This document shows, one piece after another, positions 54,412 through 62,383 of a stretch of DNA of 64,000 bases. Numbering within the stretch: the first letter of the stretch is position 1; each line of letters starts with the position of its first letter. Origin of the DNA: Intestinibacter bartlettii (GTDB lineage: Bacteria; Bacillota; Clostridia; Peptostreptococcales; Peptostreptococcaceae); contig CP102273.1 of NCBI GenBank assembly GCA_025148965.1, forward strand, positions 992,001 to 1,056,000, in the 5' to 3' direction. Under the pieces are notes generated by a model. The model did not search any database. It was not told the origin of the DNA and worked only from the letters and a program-made list of their open reading frames with translations. The position numbers and the translations under genes were made by a program.

Positions 54412-54498
54412 CCACTATTTAGGGTTAAATCTTAAAATATGAAATTGGTAAATAATACTTGTTTTATGAAGGGAACTCTTTGGGGAGTTCTCTTTTTT
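54397..54498 (+). promoter_or_regulatory. transcription attenuator of the aromatic operon
   Basis: The terminator is GGGAACTC (54471-54478), loop TTTGGG, GAGTTCTC (54485-54492), then six Ts. Its left arm region, GAACTCTTT (54473-54481), can instead pair with AAGGAGTTC (54397-54405), eight Watson-Crick pairs and one G-U. That segment lies at the end of the leader peptide frame. A hairpin TTTAACC/GGTTAAA (about 54407-54427) fills the space between. A ribosome stalled on aromatic codons leaves 54397-54405 free and prevents termination; one that reaches the stop codon covers it and lets the terminator form. Confidence 0.8.
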
Positions 54499-54536
54499 AG
54501 TAACTAGGTATATTTAAATACAGAAAGGGTGATAGC

Positions 54537-55673
54537 ATGGATCTATTAGGAGACTATAGGACGGAAATTGATAAGATAGACAAAGAAATGACAAAATTAT
54601 TAGAAAAGAGAATGAATATTTCAAAGTCTATTTCAAAATATAAAATGGAACATGATATGCAAATTTTTCATCCAGAGAGAGAAAAAATAGTAATCGAAAA
54701 AAATAAAGGTTATTTAGAAAATAAAGAATATGGAGATTTGGTAGAAAGTTATTATGATAATTTAATGTATTTAAGCAGATTAGTACAACAAAAAGAAATT
54801 TACTCAGAAAATAATATTTATACTAAACCATATAAAAATGATAGAGAAAACTTAGTAGTAGGTTATCAAGGTGTACCTGGCTCATTTGGAAATGAAGCAA
54901 TGCTAAAATATTTCAAAAATATAAAAGAAGCGAAATCATATGAAAAATTTGAAGATGTGTTTAAAGCAGTTGAAGATGGAGAAATAGAATATGGAATACT
55001 TCCAGTAGAAAATTCATCAACAGGTGGAATTGGAACAGTAGAAGATTTATTAAAGGAATATAACTTATATATTGTTGGAGAGGAATGTATAAGAATAAGT
55101 CAAAACTTAGTTGGAATAAAAGGAGCTACAGTAGACGATATCAAAGAAGTTTACTCACATCCACAAGGATTTGAACAAAGTACAAAATTCTTTGACAAAC
55201 ATAAAGATTATAATCTAATTCCTTACTCAAATACAGCAATTTCTGCTAAACTCGTATCTGATTTAAAAGATAAAAGTAAAGCAGCTATAGCCTCTGAGAG
55301 AGCAGCTAAATTATATGATTTAAAAATTATTAAAAAAGATGTAAATGATTTAAAAAACAACTACACAAGATTTATTGTTATAGGAAGAGATTTAGAATGT
55401 GATGAAACTTGCGATAAAGTAAGTATATTATTTTCAATTGAAGATACTAGTGGAGGATTATATACTGTTATAAGAGATATTAAAGAGTTTGGATTAAATA
55501 TGTCGAAGATAGAATCTAGACCAAACAGAAACAACCCTTGGAATTATATATTTTTCGTAGACTTCGATGGAAATTTATTCGATGTAAATATAAAAAAAGC
55601 TATAAATACAATTGCAAGAAGTTCTAAATACTTTAAACTTTTAGGTTGTTATAGAGATGTTAAATGTAAATAA
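54537..55673 (+). CDS. pheA: bifunctional chorismate mutase / prephenate dehydratase
   Basis: Turns chorismate into prephenate and then phenylpyruvate on the phenylalanine branch. The 378 residues have an AroQ-type mutase domain (about 1-90, DYRTEIDKIDKEMTKLLEKR). The dehydratase domain runs from about 103 to 285 (VGYQGVPGSFGNEAML, then PVENSSTGGIGTVEDLL and NNYTRFIVIG). A C-terminal ACT domain with KIESRPNRNNPWNYIF binds Phe for feedback. This fused P-protein layout is found in proteobacteria and some Firmicutes. It is first after the attenuator, with AAAGGGTG upstream. Confidence 0.95.
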   Translation: MDLLGDYRTEIDKIDKEMTKLLEKRMNISKSISKYKMEHDMQIFHPEREKIVIEKNKGYLENKEYGDLVESYYDNLMYLSRLVQQKEIYSENNIYTKPYKNDRENLVVGYQGVPGSFGNEAMLKYFKNIKEAKSYEKFEDVFKAVEDGEIEYGILPVENSSTGGIGTVEDLLKEYNLYIVGEECIRISQNLVGIKGATVDDIKEVYSHPQGFEQSTKFFDKHKDYNLIPYSNTAISAKLVSDLKDKSKAAIASERAAKLYDLKIIKKDVNDLKNNYTRFIVIGRDLECDETCDKVSILFSIEDTSGGLYTVIRDIKEFGLNMSKIESRPNRNNPWNYIFFVDFDGNLFDVNIKKAINTIARSSKYFKLLGCYRDVKCK

Positions 55674-55729
55674 ATTTTAAATACAAATATATAATTAAAA
55701 AATATAAGTTTATACGGAGGATAATTATT

Positions 55730-56749
55730 ATGATAATCGTATTAAAAATAGGTTATACAGAAGCAGAATTAAATGAGATATTAGAATTTTTGCAAGTAAG
55801 AGGATTAAGAGTGACAGTATCTCATGGTAAACAAATGTGTGTAATAGGTGTTATAGGAGATATTACTAGAATTGACTCAGATGAATTATTAGCATATTCT
55901 TATGTAGAAAAAGTTATGAATGTAACTGAACCATATAAAAAAGCAAATAGATTATTCCACCCAGCAGATACAATAGTAGATGTAAATGGAAGTAAAGTTG
56001 GTGGAAAATATTTAGGAATAATGGCTGGTCCTTGCTCAGTAGAAAGTGAAAAACAAATAGTGGAAGTTGCAAAGGCAGTAAAAGCGTCAGGGGCAAATTT
56101 TTTAAGAGGTGGGGCATTTAAACCAAGAACTTCACCATATAGTTTTCAAGGGCTAGAATTAGAAGGGTTAGAATTATTAAAAATAGCAAAACAAGAAACA
56201 GGACTTCCAATAGTAACTGAATTAATGTCTACAGCATACTTAGATAAATTTGTTGAAGATGTAGATGTAATTCAAATAGGTGCAAGAAATATGCAAAACT
56301 TCGATTTATTAAAAGAAGTTGGTAAAACACAAACTCCAATATTATTAAAAAGGGGAATGAGTTCAACAATAGAAGAATGGCTTATGAGTGCTGAATATAT
56401 AATGGCTGGAGGAAATGAAAATGTAATACTTTGTGAAAGAGGTATAAGAACATTTGAAACAGCAACAAGAAATACATTAGATTTAAGTGCAGTACCAGTT
56501 ATAAAAGAAAAATCACATTTACCAATAATAATAGATCCATCACATGCAACAGGTAAACGTGACTTAGTAGAACCATTAGCAAAAGCTGCAATAGCAGTAG
56601 GAGCAGACGGACTTATGATAGAAGTACACAATAACCCAGCAAAAGCACTATGTGATGGAAAACAATCAATAAAACCAGAAACATTTGATGACATAATGAA
56701 AACTGTTAAGAAATATGCGAAGGTAGAAGAAAAAGAAATAGTATTATAA
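55730..56749 (+). CDS. aroF: 3-deoxy-7-phosphoheptulonate synthase, copy 1
   Basis: Condenses PEP and erythrose 4-phosphate to DAHP, the first step of the shikimate pathway. The 339 residues have an N-terminal regulatory domain of about 95 residues (IIVLKIGYTEAELNEILEFL) as in the Thermotoga-type enzyme, then a type I beta barrel. Barrel motifs are GPCSVES, RGGAFKPRTSPYSFQG, LLKRGMSS and DPSHATGKRDLV. The ribosome site is CGGAGG. A near-copy follows 74 bases later with a diverged regulatory domain, so the two may answer to different amino acids. Confidence 0.95.
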   Translation: MIIVLKIGYTEAELNEILEFLQVRGLRVTVSHGKQMCVIGVIGDITRIDSDELLAYSYVEKVMNVTEPYKKANRLFHPADTIVDVNGSKVGGKYLGIMAGPCSVESEKQIVEVAKAVKASGANFLRGGAFKPRTSPYSFQGLELEGLELLKIAKQETGLPIVTELMSTAYLDKFVEDVDVIQIGARNMQNFDLLKEVGKTQTPILLKRGMSSTIEEWLMSAEYIMAGGNENVILCERGIRTFETATRNTLDLSAVPVIKEKSHLPIIIDPSHATGKRDLVEPLAKAAIAVGADGLMIEVHNNPAKALCDGKQSIKPETFDDIMKTVKKYAKVEEKEIVL

Positions 56750-56829
56750 TACTAAGGAAATTTTAGGGGTAAATAATTGAATTTTAAATAATATAGAGCA
56801 TTCCGAGCGGATGTAGAAGGAGAATGGAT

Positions 56830-57843
56830 ATGATAGTTGTAATGAAACCAGGATTCACACAAGAAGAATTAAACGAAGTAATTGAAGCTATAGAAAGCAG
56901 GGGAGCAGAAGTAGACAAAATTGAAGGTGTTGCAACATCTGTACTAGGCGTAGTGGGGGATACTGCCTATATAGACCCAGATGAATTATTAACATATAAA
57001 TGTGTTGAAAAGGTGTTGAAAGTACAAGAACCATATAAAAAAGCAAATAGATTATTCCATCCAGAGCCTACAATAGTAGATGTGAACGGAACAAAAGTGG
57101 GTGGAGGTCATTTAGGAATAATGGCTGGTCCTTGTTCAGTAGAAAGCGAAGAACAAGTAGTTGCAATAGCAAAAGCAGTAAAAGCATCAGGGGCAAACTT
57201 CTTAAGAGGTGGGGCATTTAAACCAAGAACTTCACCATATAGTTTCCAAGGGCTAGAATTAGAAGGGTTAGAATTATTAAAAATAGCAAAACAAGAAACA
57301 GGACTTCCAATAGTAACTGAATTAATGGGAGTAGAATATTTAGATAGATTTGTTGAAGATGTAGATGTAATACAAATAGGTGCAAGAAATATGCAAAACT
57401 TCGATTTATTAAAAGAAGTTGGTAAAACACAAACTCCAATATTATTAAAAAGGGGAATGAGTTCAACAATAGAAGAATGGCTTATGAGTGCTGAATATAT
57501 AATGGCTGGAGGAAATGAAAATGTAATACTTTGTGAAAGAGGTATAAGAACATTTGAAACAGCAACAAGAAATACATTAGATTTAAGTGCAGTACCAGTT
57601 ATAAAAGAAAAATCACATTTACCAATAATAATAGATCCATCACATGCAACAGGTAAACGTGACTTAGTAGAACCATTAGCAAAAGCTGCAATAGCAGTAG
57701 GAGCAGACGGACTTATGATAGAAGTACACAATAACCCAGCAAAAGCACTATGTGATGGAAAACAATCAATAAAACCAGAAACATTTGATGAAATAATGAA
57801 AAAAATCAAAGTTTACACTGAATTAGAAGGTGCAATAATATAA
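56830..57843 (+). CDS. aroF: 3-deoxy-7-phosphoheptulonate synthase, copy 2
   Basis: Second DAHP synthase, 337 residues, with the same two-domain layout as copy 1. The N-terminal domain differs clearly from copy 1 (MIVVMKPGFTQEELNEVIEA against MIIVLKIGYTEAELNEILEF, with many more changes to residue 75). The barrel is almost the same. From 57373 to 57791 the DNA is identical, base for base, to 56273-56691 of copy 1. The ATG at 56830 has AAGGAG seven bases upstream; the ATG at 56824 is too close to it. tyrA begins one base after the stop. Confidence 0.95.
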   Translation: MIVVMKPGFTQEELNEVIEAIESRGAEVDKIEGVATSVLGVVGDTAYIDPDELLTYKCVEKVLKVQEPYKKANRLFHPEPTIVDVNGTKVGGGHLGIMAGPCSVESEEQVVAIAKAVKASGANFLRGGAFKPRTSPYSFQGLELEGLELLKIAKQETGLPIVTELMGVEYLDRFVEDVDVIQIGARNMQNFDLLKEVGKTQTPILLKRGMSSTIEEWLMSAEYIMAGGNENVILCERGIRTFETATRNTLDLSAVPVIKEKSHLPIIIDPSHATGKRDLVEPLAKAAIAVGADGLMIEVHNNPAKALCDGKQSIKPETFDEIMKKIKVYTELEGAII

Positions 57844-57844
57844 T

Positions 57845-58684
57845 ATGAATATTACAATTGTTGGTTTAGGAGTTATTGGTGGTTCTTTTGCAATGGCCTT
57901 CAAAGAAGCTGGCTTTGAAGATGTATATGCTGTAGATTTGAATAAGGAATCTATAGAAAAAGCGAAAAATATGGGTATTATAAAAGATGGGTCAGATAAT
58001 GCAAAACAATTTTTAGAGATAGCAGACTTAGTTATTATTTGTATCTATCCTAGAATTATAAAAGATTTCATGATGGAAAATAGAAATAATTTTAAAGATG
58101 GTGCAATAGTAACTGATGTTGCAGGTATTAAAGGTACTTTAATCAAACAGTTAGATGATATTATTCCAGACAATATAGATTTTATTTTTGGACATCCGAT
58201 GGCAGGTCGTGAAAATAAAGGGATTGACCATGCTACTGCAGAATGTTATAAAGGTGCAAATTATCTATTAATCGACACAGAACGCAATGATGACGATAAT
58301 GTTCTACTTTTACAAGCAATTATATACAAACTTGGATTTAAACGAATTATAAGAATTAGTTCTGGTTTTCATGATCAAATAATTGCATTTACGTCACATT
58401 TGCCACATGTTATGGCGGTATCATTAATAAATAGTGATGTAGAAGCTAGAAATACGGAGATTTATATGGGTGGAAGTTATAGAGATGCCACTAGAGTAGC
58501 TGATATAAATGAAGATTTATGGACAGAATTATTTTTAGGAAATAAAGAAAATTTACTAGAAGTAATAGATGATTTTATGGCTGAAATGGGTAGATTCAGA
58601 GAAGATTTAGCTAAGGGTGATAGAGTATCACTTAATAAACGTCTGAAAAGAGCGACAAAACGAAGAAGACGCCTTAATAAATAA
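57845..58684 (+). CDS. tyrA: prephenate dehydrogenase
   Basis: Oxidative decarboxylation of prephenate to 4-hydroxyphenylpyruvate on the tyrosine branch. The 279 residues begin with the NAD(P) fold ITIVGLGVIGGSFAMAF, followed by an Asp at the end of the second strand (AVDLN), which favours NAD+. The catalytic region has FGHPMAGRENKGIDHA near residue 120 and the helical dimer domain follows (FHDQIIAFTSHLPHVMA). There is no C-terminal ACT domain, so feedback by tyrosine may be weak. It is translated from AGAAGG inside the end of the second aroF and closes the operon. Confidence 0.95.
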   Translation: MNITIVGLGVIGGSFAMAFKEAGFEDVYAVDLNKESIEKAKNMGIIKDGSDNAKQFLEIADLVIICIYPRIIKDFMMENRNNFKDGAIVTDVAGIKGTLIKQLDDIIPDNIDFIFGHPMAGRENKGIDHATAECYKGANYLLIDTERNDDDNVLLLQAIIYKLGFKRIIRISSGFHDQIIAFTSHLPHVMAVSLINSDVEARNTEIYMGGSYRDATRVADINEDLWTELFLGNKENLLEVIDDFMAEMGRFREDLAKGDRVSLNKRLKRATKRRRRLNK

Positions 58685-58710
58685 TTTGAAATAAATGATA
58701 AGATGAAATA

Positions 58711-58860
58711 AAGCCACCAATAGAGCTAAATGTTTTGAGTAAGGTTAATGGAGAAGTTAGATAATCATCAAATACAAAACATTTTATATTTGATATACCA
58801 ACAATAATAAGTAATTTATCAGCTGGTATGAATTTAAAACTAGATGATATAATTGACTAA
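58711..58860 (+). pseudogene. decayed fragment of a fumarylacetoacetate hydrolase family gene
   Basis: Translated from 58711, the frame reads IELNVLSKVNGEVR, then TAA (58762-58764), then SSNTKHFIFDIPTIISNLS and AGMNLKLDDIID before a stop at 58858-58860. This matches the FAH family core VNGE(I/L)RQ-SNT-IFDIP-IIS-S-GM-L--GDII, with the stop exactly where the family has Gln. Nothing like the N-terminal half or the TGTP motif remains. It is a short remnant in a 400-base gap, not a functional gene. Confidence 0.7.
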
Positions 58861-58866
58861 AGATGT

Positions 58867-58903
58867 AAAAGCCTTATAGCTAGAAATAGCTATGGGGCTT
58901 TTT
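58867..58903 (+). terminator. terminator downstream of tyrA and the FAH remnant
   Basis: AAAAGCCTTATAGCT (58867-58881) pairs with AGCTATGGGGCTTTTT (from 58888, with G-U pairs). It may once have ended the FAH gene and now probably ends the aromatic operon. The sequence from 58904 to the next start is A+T-rich with no clear feature. Confidence 0.7.
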
Positions 58904-59084
58904 AATGTTATAAATGATAATTTTGAAAACAATTTGTTCTAACGTGATATTATATTATAGATATAATATATAAAAAAAATATTTAATATATAAAATATAT
59001 ATTTTAAAATAATAAAACTTTTTATTGTAAAAAAACATATAAAAATGTAGAATTTAAATGAATCAAAATTATAGGGGGAAATTA

Positions 59085-60170
59085 ATGAAAAAAAAGGGAA
59101 TAGCAAGAATTTTAGCTACAATTGTAATTATCGGAAGTATGAACACATCATTTACTTATGCATTGGAAAATAAGCATACAGGTGAGAGTTCTTATGCAAA
59201 GATAGGAAAACAAAAAGAAGAATTAAATGTAATAAAAACAGGAACAACAACAATGAGACTAAATGTAAGAAAAGGGGGATCTACAAGTTATATATCACTA
59301 GGAAAAATAGAAAAAGGTACAAAGGTAGAAATTGTAGAAGTTGCTACTACGGGTTGGTATAAAATAAAATACCAAGATGATTACGGTTACATATCACATA
59401 AATATGTAAAGATAGATAAAGATACAGATAGGGTTTATCAAAATCCAAGTCAATATTTTCAAATCCAGGACAATATAAGTTTTGAAGGACAAGGAAATTA
59501 TATATTAAAAAAAGGTAGTATGGGTCTTAAGGTTAGAAAAGTGCAACAAAAATTAGGTATGTCAAAAACATATAAAGCTATAGTAGGTCCTGTAACTATT
59601 TCAAAAATAAAGGCATTTCAAAAGAAAAACGGATTAAAACAAACTGGAGAAGTTGATTACAAAACATGGAAGAAAATGGGGTTATCTGATGATGACTGGA
59701 ACAATCTAGGCGCATATGTATCACCTATACAAGTAGATGAAAATAGTACAAAAAAAGACTGCATTGAAACAATGATAAGCAGGGCTTATGACTATTTAGG
59801 TACAGAATATATAGTAGGTGCATCAGGAAAACCAGGACAAGGTGTTGATTGTTCTGGATTAGTTATGCAAGCATTATATGCAGCTGGTATAAATCCATCG
59901 CCAGTAAATGTTATTAGACACTCACAACCTGGATATGAATATGAATCTAGAAATCTATTTAATTCAAAGAAATTTAAAAAAATAAGCTATAAAAATAGAA
60001 AAAGAGGGGATTTAATATTCTATTCAAATTCTAATGGAGTAATAATACATATTGCAATTTATTTAGGAAACGATAAAGTTATAGAATCATGGCCTAATAA
60101 AGTTGTAGTATGGCCAATCAAAAATAGTCATAGAAGTAGAATTGCAGGTGTTAGAAGAGTATTTAATTAG
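59085..60170 (+). CDS. secreted cell-wall hydrolase: SH3b, peptidoglycan-binding, NlpC/P60
   Basis: A 361-residue exported protein. A signal peptide (about 1-28, KKKGIARILATIVIIGS) leads to a bacterial SH3 domain (about 60-115, MRLNVRKGGSTSYISLGKI). A peptidoglycan_1 domain follows (about 150-205, GLKVRKVQQKLG and VGPVTISKIKAFQKKNG). The NlpC/P60 catalytic domain is last (about 230-361), with Cys in VDCSGLVMQA and His in VIIHIAIYLG. Such enzymes cut peptide stems of peptidoglycan. ATG 59085 follows AGGGGGAAA; a longer frame to 59058 has no ribosome site. Confidence 0.92.
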   Translation: MKKKGIARILATIVIIGSMNTSFTYALENKHTGESSYAKIGKQKEELNVIKTGTTTMRLNVRKGGSTSYISLGKIEKGTKVEIVEVATTGWYKIKYQDDYGYISHKYVKIDKDTDRVYQNPSQYFQIQDNISFEGQGNYILKKGSMGLKVRKVQQKLGMSKTYKAIVGPVTISKIKAFQKKNGLKQTGEVDYKTWKKMGLSDDDWNNLGAYVSPIQVDENSTKKDCIETMISRAYDYLGTEYIVGASGKPGQGVDCSGLVMQALYAAGINPSPVNVIRHSQPGYEYESRNLFNSKKFKKISYKNRKRGDLIFYSNSNGVIIHIAIYLGNDKVIESWPNKVVVWPIKNSHRSRIAGVRRVFN

Positions 60171-60177
60171 ATAATGC

Positions 60178-60247
60178 AGGACTGATATATATTATTTTAG
60201 TGTAAAGAATTTATTATCCTAAAATAGTATATAAACAGTCCTTTTAT
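60178..60247 (+). terminator. long hairpin terminator after the hydrolase gene
   Basis: AGGACTGATATATATTATTT with TAG (from 60178) pairs in broken fashion with CTAAAATAGTATATA and CAGTCCTTTT (60218-60244). The T tract follows the right arm. It may also act on the convergent gene. Confidence 0.65.
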
Positions 60248-60279
60248 TTTTATATAAATATAAATAAGGATTAAATTTA

Positions 60280-61077
60280 TTATCCATGCGATACAATTTT
60301 ATAAGTAATAATACCATATTTAATTAAACTAGCAGTATCCATATTTGTTTTTATATAAGGTTTCATACAACTTATAAGTTTTGGATATTTAAAAATAGGT
60401 ATTGATTTAATATCTTCTGCCATAGCTTTCGATACTTTTGTTTCATTTAAGTATTCTAAAAGTTTTTCTTCAGTCATATCTATTCCCATTTCATTAAACA
60501 TTTCTGTCATTTCTGATATAGATTCTGTATTTATTTCAATAACTCTAGTTATATTTGTATCAAATTTTGATTTTATAGCTTCTAATAGTAAATCAGTATT
60601 ATCGCCCCAAGAATATGTATCGGATAATTTTTTTGATCCTATACCAGGGATATCAACACTGATATCTAGAGGGATAGGAGTAAATAATATTTTGTTATTT
60701 GCACTATCTAATGACAATACTGAAAACTTATCAGGCGGATTTTGTAGTGAGTTATCACTAGGAACTGTACATATAACTAATATATTTGTAAGTGTGTCGG
60801 ACTCTTTGGGAATTTTGATATTTGATGTATTGTCCGATTTTTCTTGTTTAGTATCTTTTTCTACTTCAACACTTTGTTCTAAATCATCTTTTTTTTGTTT
60901 AGTATCCTTAATAGTTGATGTCTCTTTCGGAACAGATTCCTTTTGTGTAGTATAAGTATTTGTTTGAGTTTGTGATTCTAAAAGCGTATTATCGTCTAAA
61001 GTTAAGTTTCTACCTAAAACAAACACTAAGAGAACAACAGGTATTGTATATATCATAGTGAATATAAGTTTTTTCAT
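60280..61077 (-). CDS. degenerate LytR-CpsA-Psr (LCP) family protein
   Basis: A 265-residue membrane-anchored protein. One N-terminal helix (about 3-22) is followed by a Thr/Lys/Ser-rich linker (about 30-90) and an LCP-like domain outside the cell. The pattern DKFSVLSLDSANNKILFTPI, then PLDISVDIPGIG and a LLLEAI helix, follows LCP phosphotransferases that attach teichoic acid or other glycopolymers to the wall. The catalytic Arg of the usual IPRD motif is Leu here (IPLD). The upstream Asp-Thr block is replaced, so catalysis is doubtful. It has GAAGGAGG before ATG 61077. Confidence 0.7.
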   Translation of the reverse strand: MKKLIFTMIYTIPVVLLVFVLGRNLTLDDNTLLESQTQTNTYTTQKESVPKETSTIKDTKQKKDDLEQSVEVEKDTKQEKSDNTSNIKIPKESDTLTNILVICTVPSDNSLQNPPDKFSVLSLDSANNKILFTPIPLDISVDIPGIGSKKLSDTYSWGDNTDLLLEAIKSKFDTNITRVIEINTESISEMTEMFNEMGIDMTEEKLLEYLNETKVSKAMAEDIKSIPIFKYPKLISCMKPYIKTNMDTASLIKYGIITYKIVSHG

Positions 61078-61342
61078 ATAGACTACCTCCTTCGTTATTA
61101 ATTTTTGACAACTTTATGATTTTAATTCAAAAATTTGTGATTAATTGAATCTAAAATCTATAAAAGAAATACTTTTTTAATTTGAAGGTAGAAACAGATG
61201 AATAACTTGATATTTTAGATAACATTCGAATTATATTTTTAATAAAGAATACATAAGTATAAATAGAATAGCAAAATATTTTGAAAATATAATTGCCCCA
61301 AATATGTGCATTTTTAGAATAAGAATTAAAGGAGGAAATGTT

Positions 61343-61876
61343 ATGGAGGAAGAAAAATTAAGAGAAAAATGTATATATTATATCAGAAATAAGAGAAGAA
61401 AAAAATTTTTAATATTATTTTTGATATATCAATTAATGTTTTTTATAACCGTAGTACTTTCTTTAAATTTTCAATTAATAAATATAGTTTACTTAATATA
61501 TTGTCTAGATGTAGATATAATCGTTTCTATATTCACGTATCTACTTATTTATAAAAAGCCAAAGAAAAATAAAAATAAAGATATATTAATGATGTTTAGC
61601 TTAAATGTATATCCAGAGGTACAATTTTTAATTGATAAGGATGATTTTTTAATAGGACGAAAGATAGACTTGGTAAATGGATACATAGAAAACCAAGATG
61701 TAATAAGTAAAATTCATGCAAGAATAATTAGAGTAGGTAATAATTTTTTTATAAAAGACGAAGAAAGTTTAAATGGAACATATTTAAATGATAAAAAAAT
61801 AAATGAATACGATGTAAGACCTTTAAAAATTGGAGATATTGTCAAATTGGCGAATATAGAATTCAAAATTAAATAA
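61343..61876 (+). CDS. membrane-anchored FHA domain protein
   Basis: A 177-residue protein with two hydrophobic helices (about 20-41 and 46-70). A cytoplasmic FHA domain follows at about 95-177: FLIGRKID, then SKIHARIIRV and ESLNGTYLND carry the conserved Gly-Arg, Ser-x-x-His and Asn-Gly that bind phosphothreonine. No Ser/Thr kinase is adjacent. ATG 61343 follows AAAGGAGG. It heads a small run of three genes with two zinc-ribbon membrane proteins. Confidence 0.82.
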   Translation: MEEEKLREKCIYYIRNKRRKKFLILFLIYQLMFFITVVLSLNFQLINIVYLIYCLDVDIIVSIFTYLLIYKKPKKNKNKDILMMFSLNVYPEVQFLIDKDDFLIGRKIDLVNGYIENQDVISKIHARIIRVGNNFFIKDEESLNGTYLNDKKINEYDVRPLKIGDIVKLANIEFKIK

Positions 61877-61947
61877 AAATATATTATAAGCAAGTTTATG
61901 GATATTTAAAATAACAATAACTCAATTTTAAAGAAAGGGGGAATAAT

Positions 61948-62358
61948 ATGTACACATTGGGAGTTGTATTAACTGTTGTCGGAGGCATAGGTATAATAGG
62001 AACAATAATATGGACTGTATTAGATAATAATAAAAAAAATAAACAAAGAGATAAGATAATTGAAAACTTACGACAACAGCAATATAAACAACACAACCAA
62101 AATATAAATAGGCAAGAGCATACAGAACAACCAATCAATAAAAATACAAATCATGAGATAAACCAAGAAATTAATTCACTTCCTAAAGAAAATTTAATTC
62201 AAAAAAGTACAAATCAAGAAAATTTATCATATACTGAGCTTGATAACAAAATAGATGATACAGATGAAAATAACATAGAAGAGATTTGCCCAAATTGCAA
62301 AAATCCTATAAAAAAAGGTATAAAATTTTGTGGGAACTGTGGGCAAAAATTATTATAA
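61948..62358 (+). CDS. small membrane protein with C-terminal zinc ribbon
   Basis: A 136-residue protein. One N-terminal membrane helix (about 4-26) is followed by a charged, Gln/Asn/Lys-rich linker and a C-terminal zinc ribbon at about 112-134: ICPNCKNPIKKG and KFCGNCGQKLL. The ribbon is cytoplasmic if the short N-terminus faces out. I do not recognise a named family. It lies 71 bases after the FHA gene and 25 before another zinc-ribbon gene. The ribosome site is AAAGGGGG. Confidence 0.75.
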   Translation: MYTLGVVLTVVGGIGIIGTIIWTVLDNNKKNKQRDKIIENLRQQQYKQHNQNINRQEHTEQPINKNTNHEINQEINSLPKENLIQKSTNQENLSYTELDNKIDDTDENNIEEICPNCKNPIKKGIKFCGNCGQKLL

Positions 62359-62383
62359 ATGTGAGGGAGAGGGGAAATTTTAA

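Noticed and set aside
57108-57809. Antisense open frame of 233 codons across the second aroF
   Set aside because: It mirrors the codon pattern of the sense gene, has no ribosome site, and its twin appears in the first aroF only because the two genes share identical DNA.
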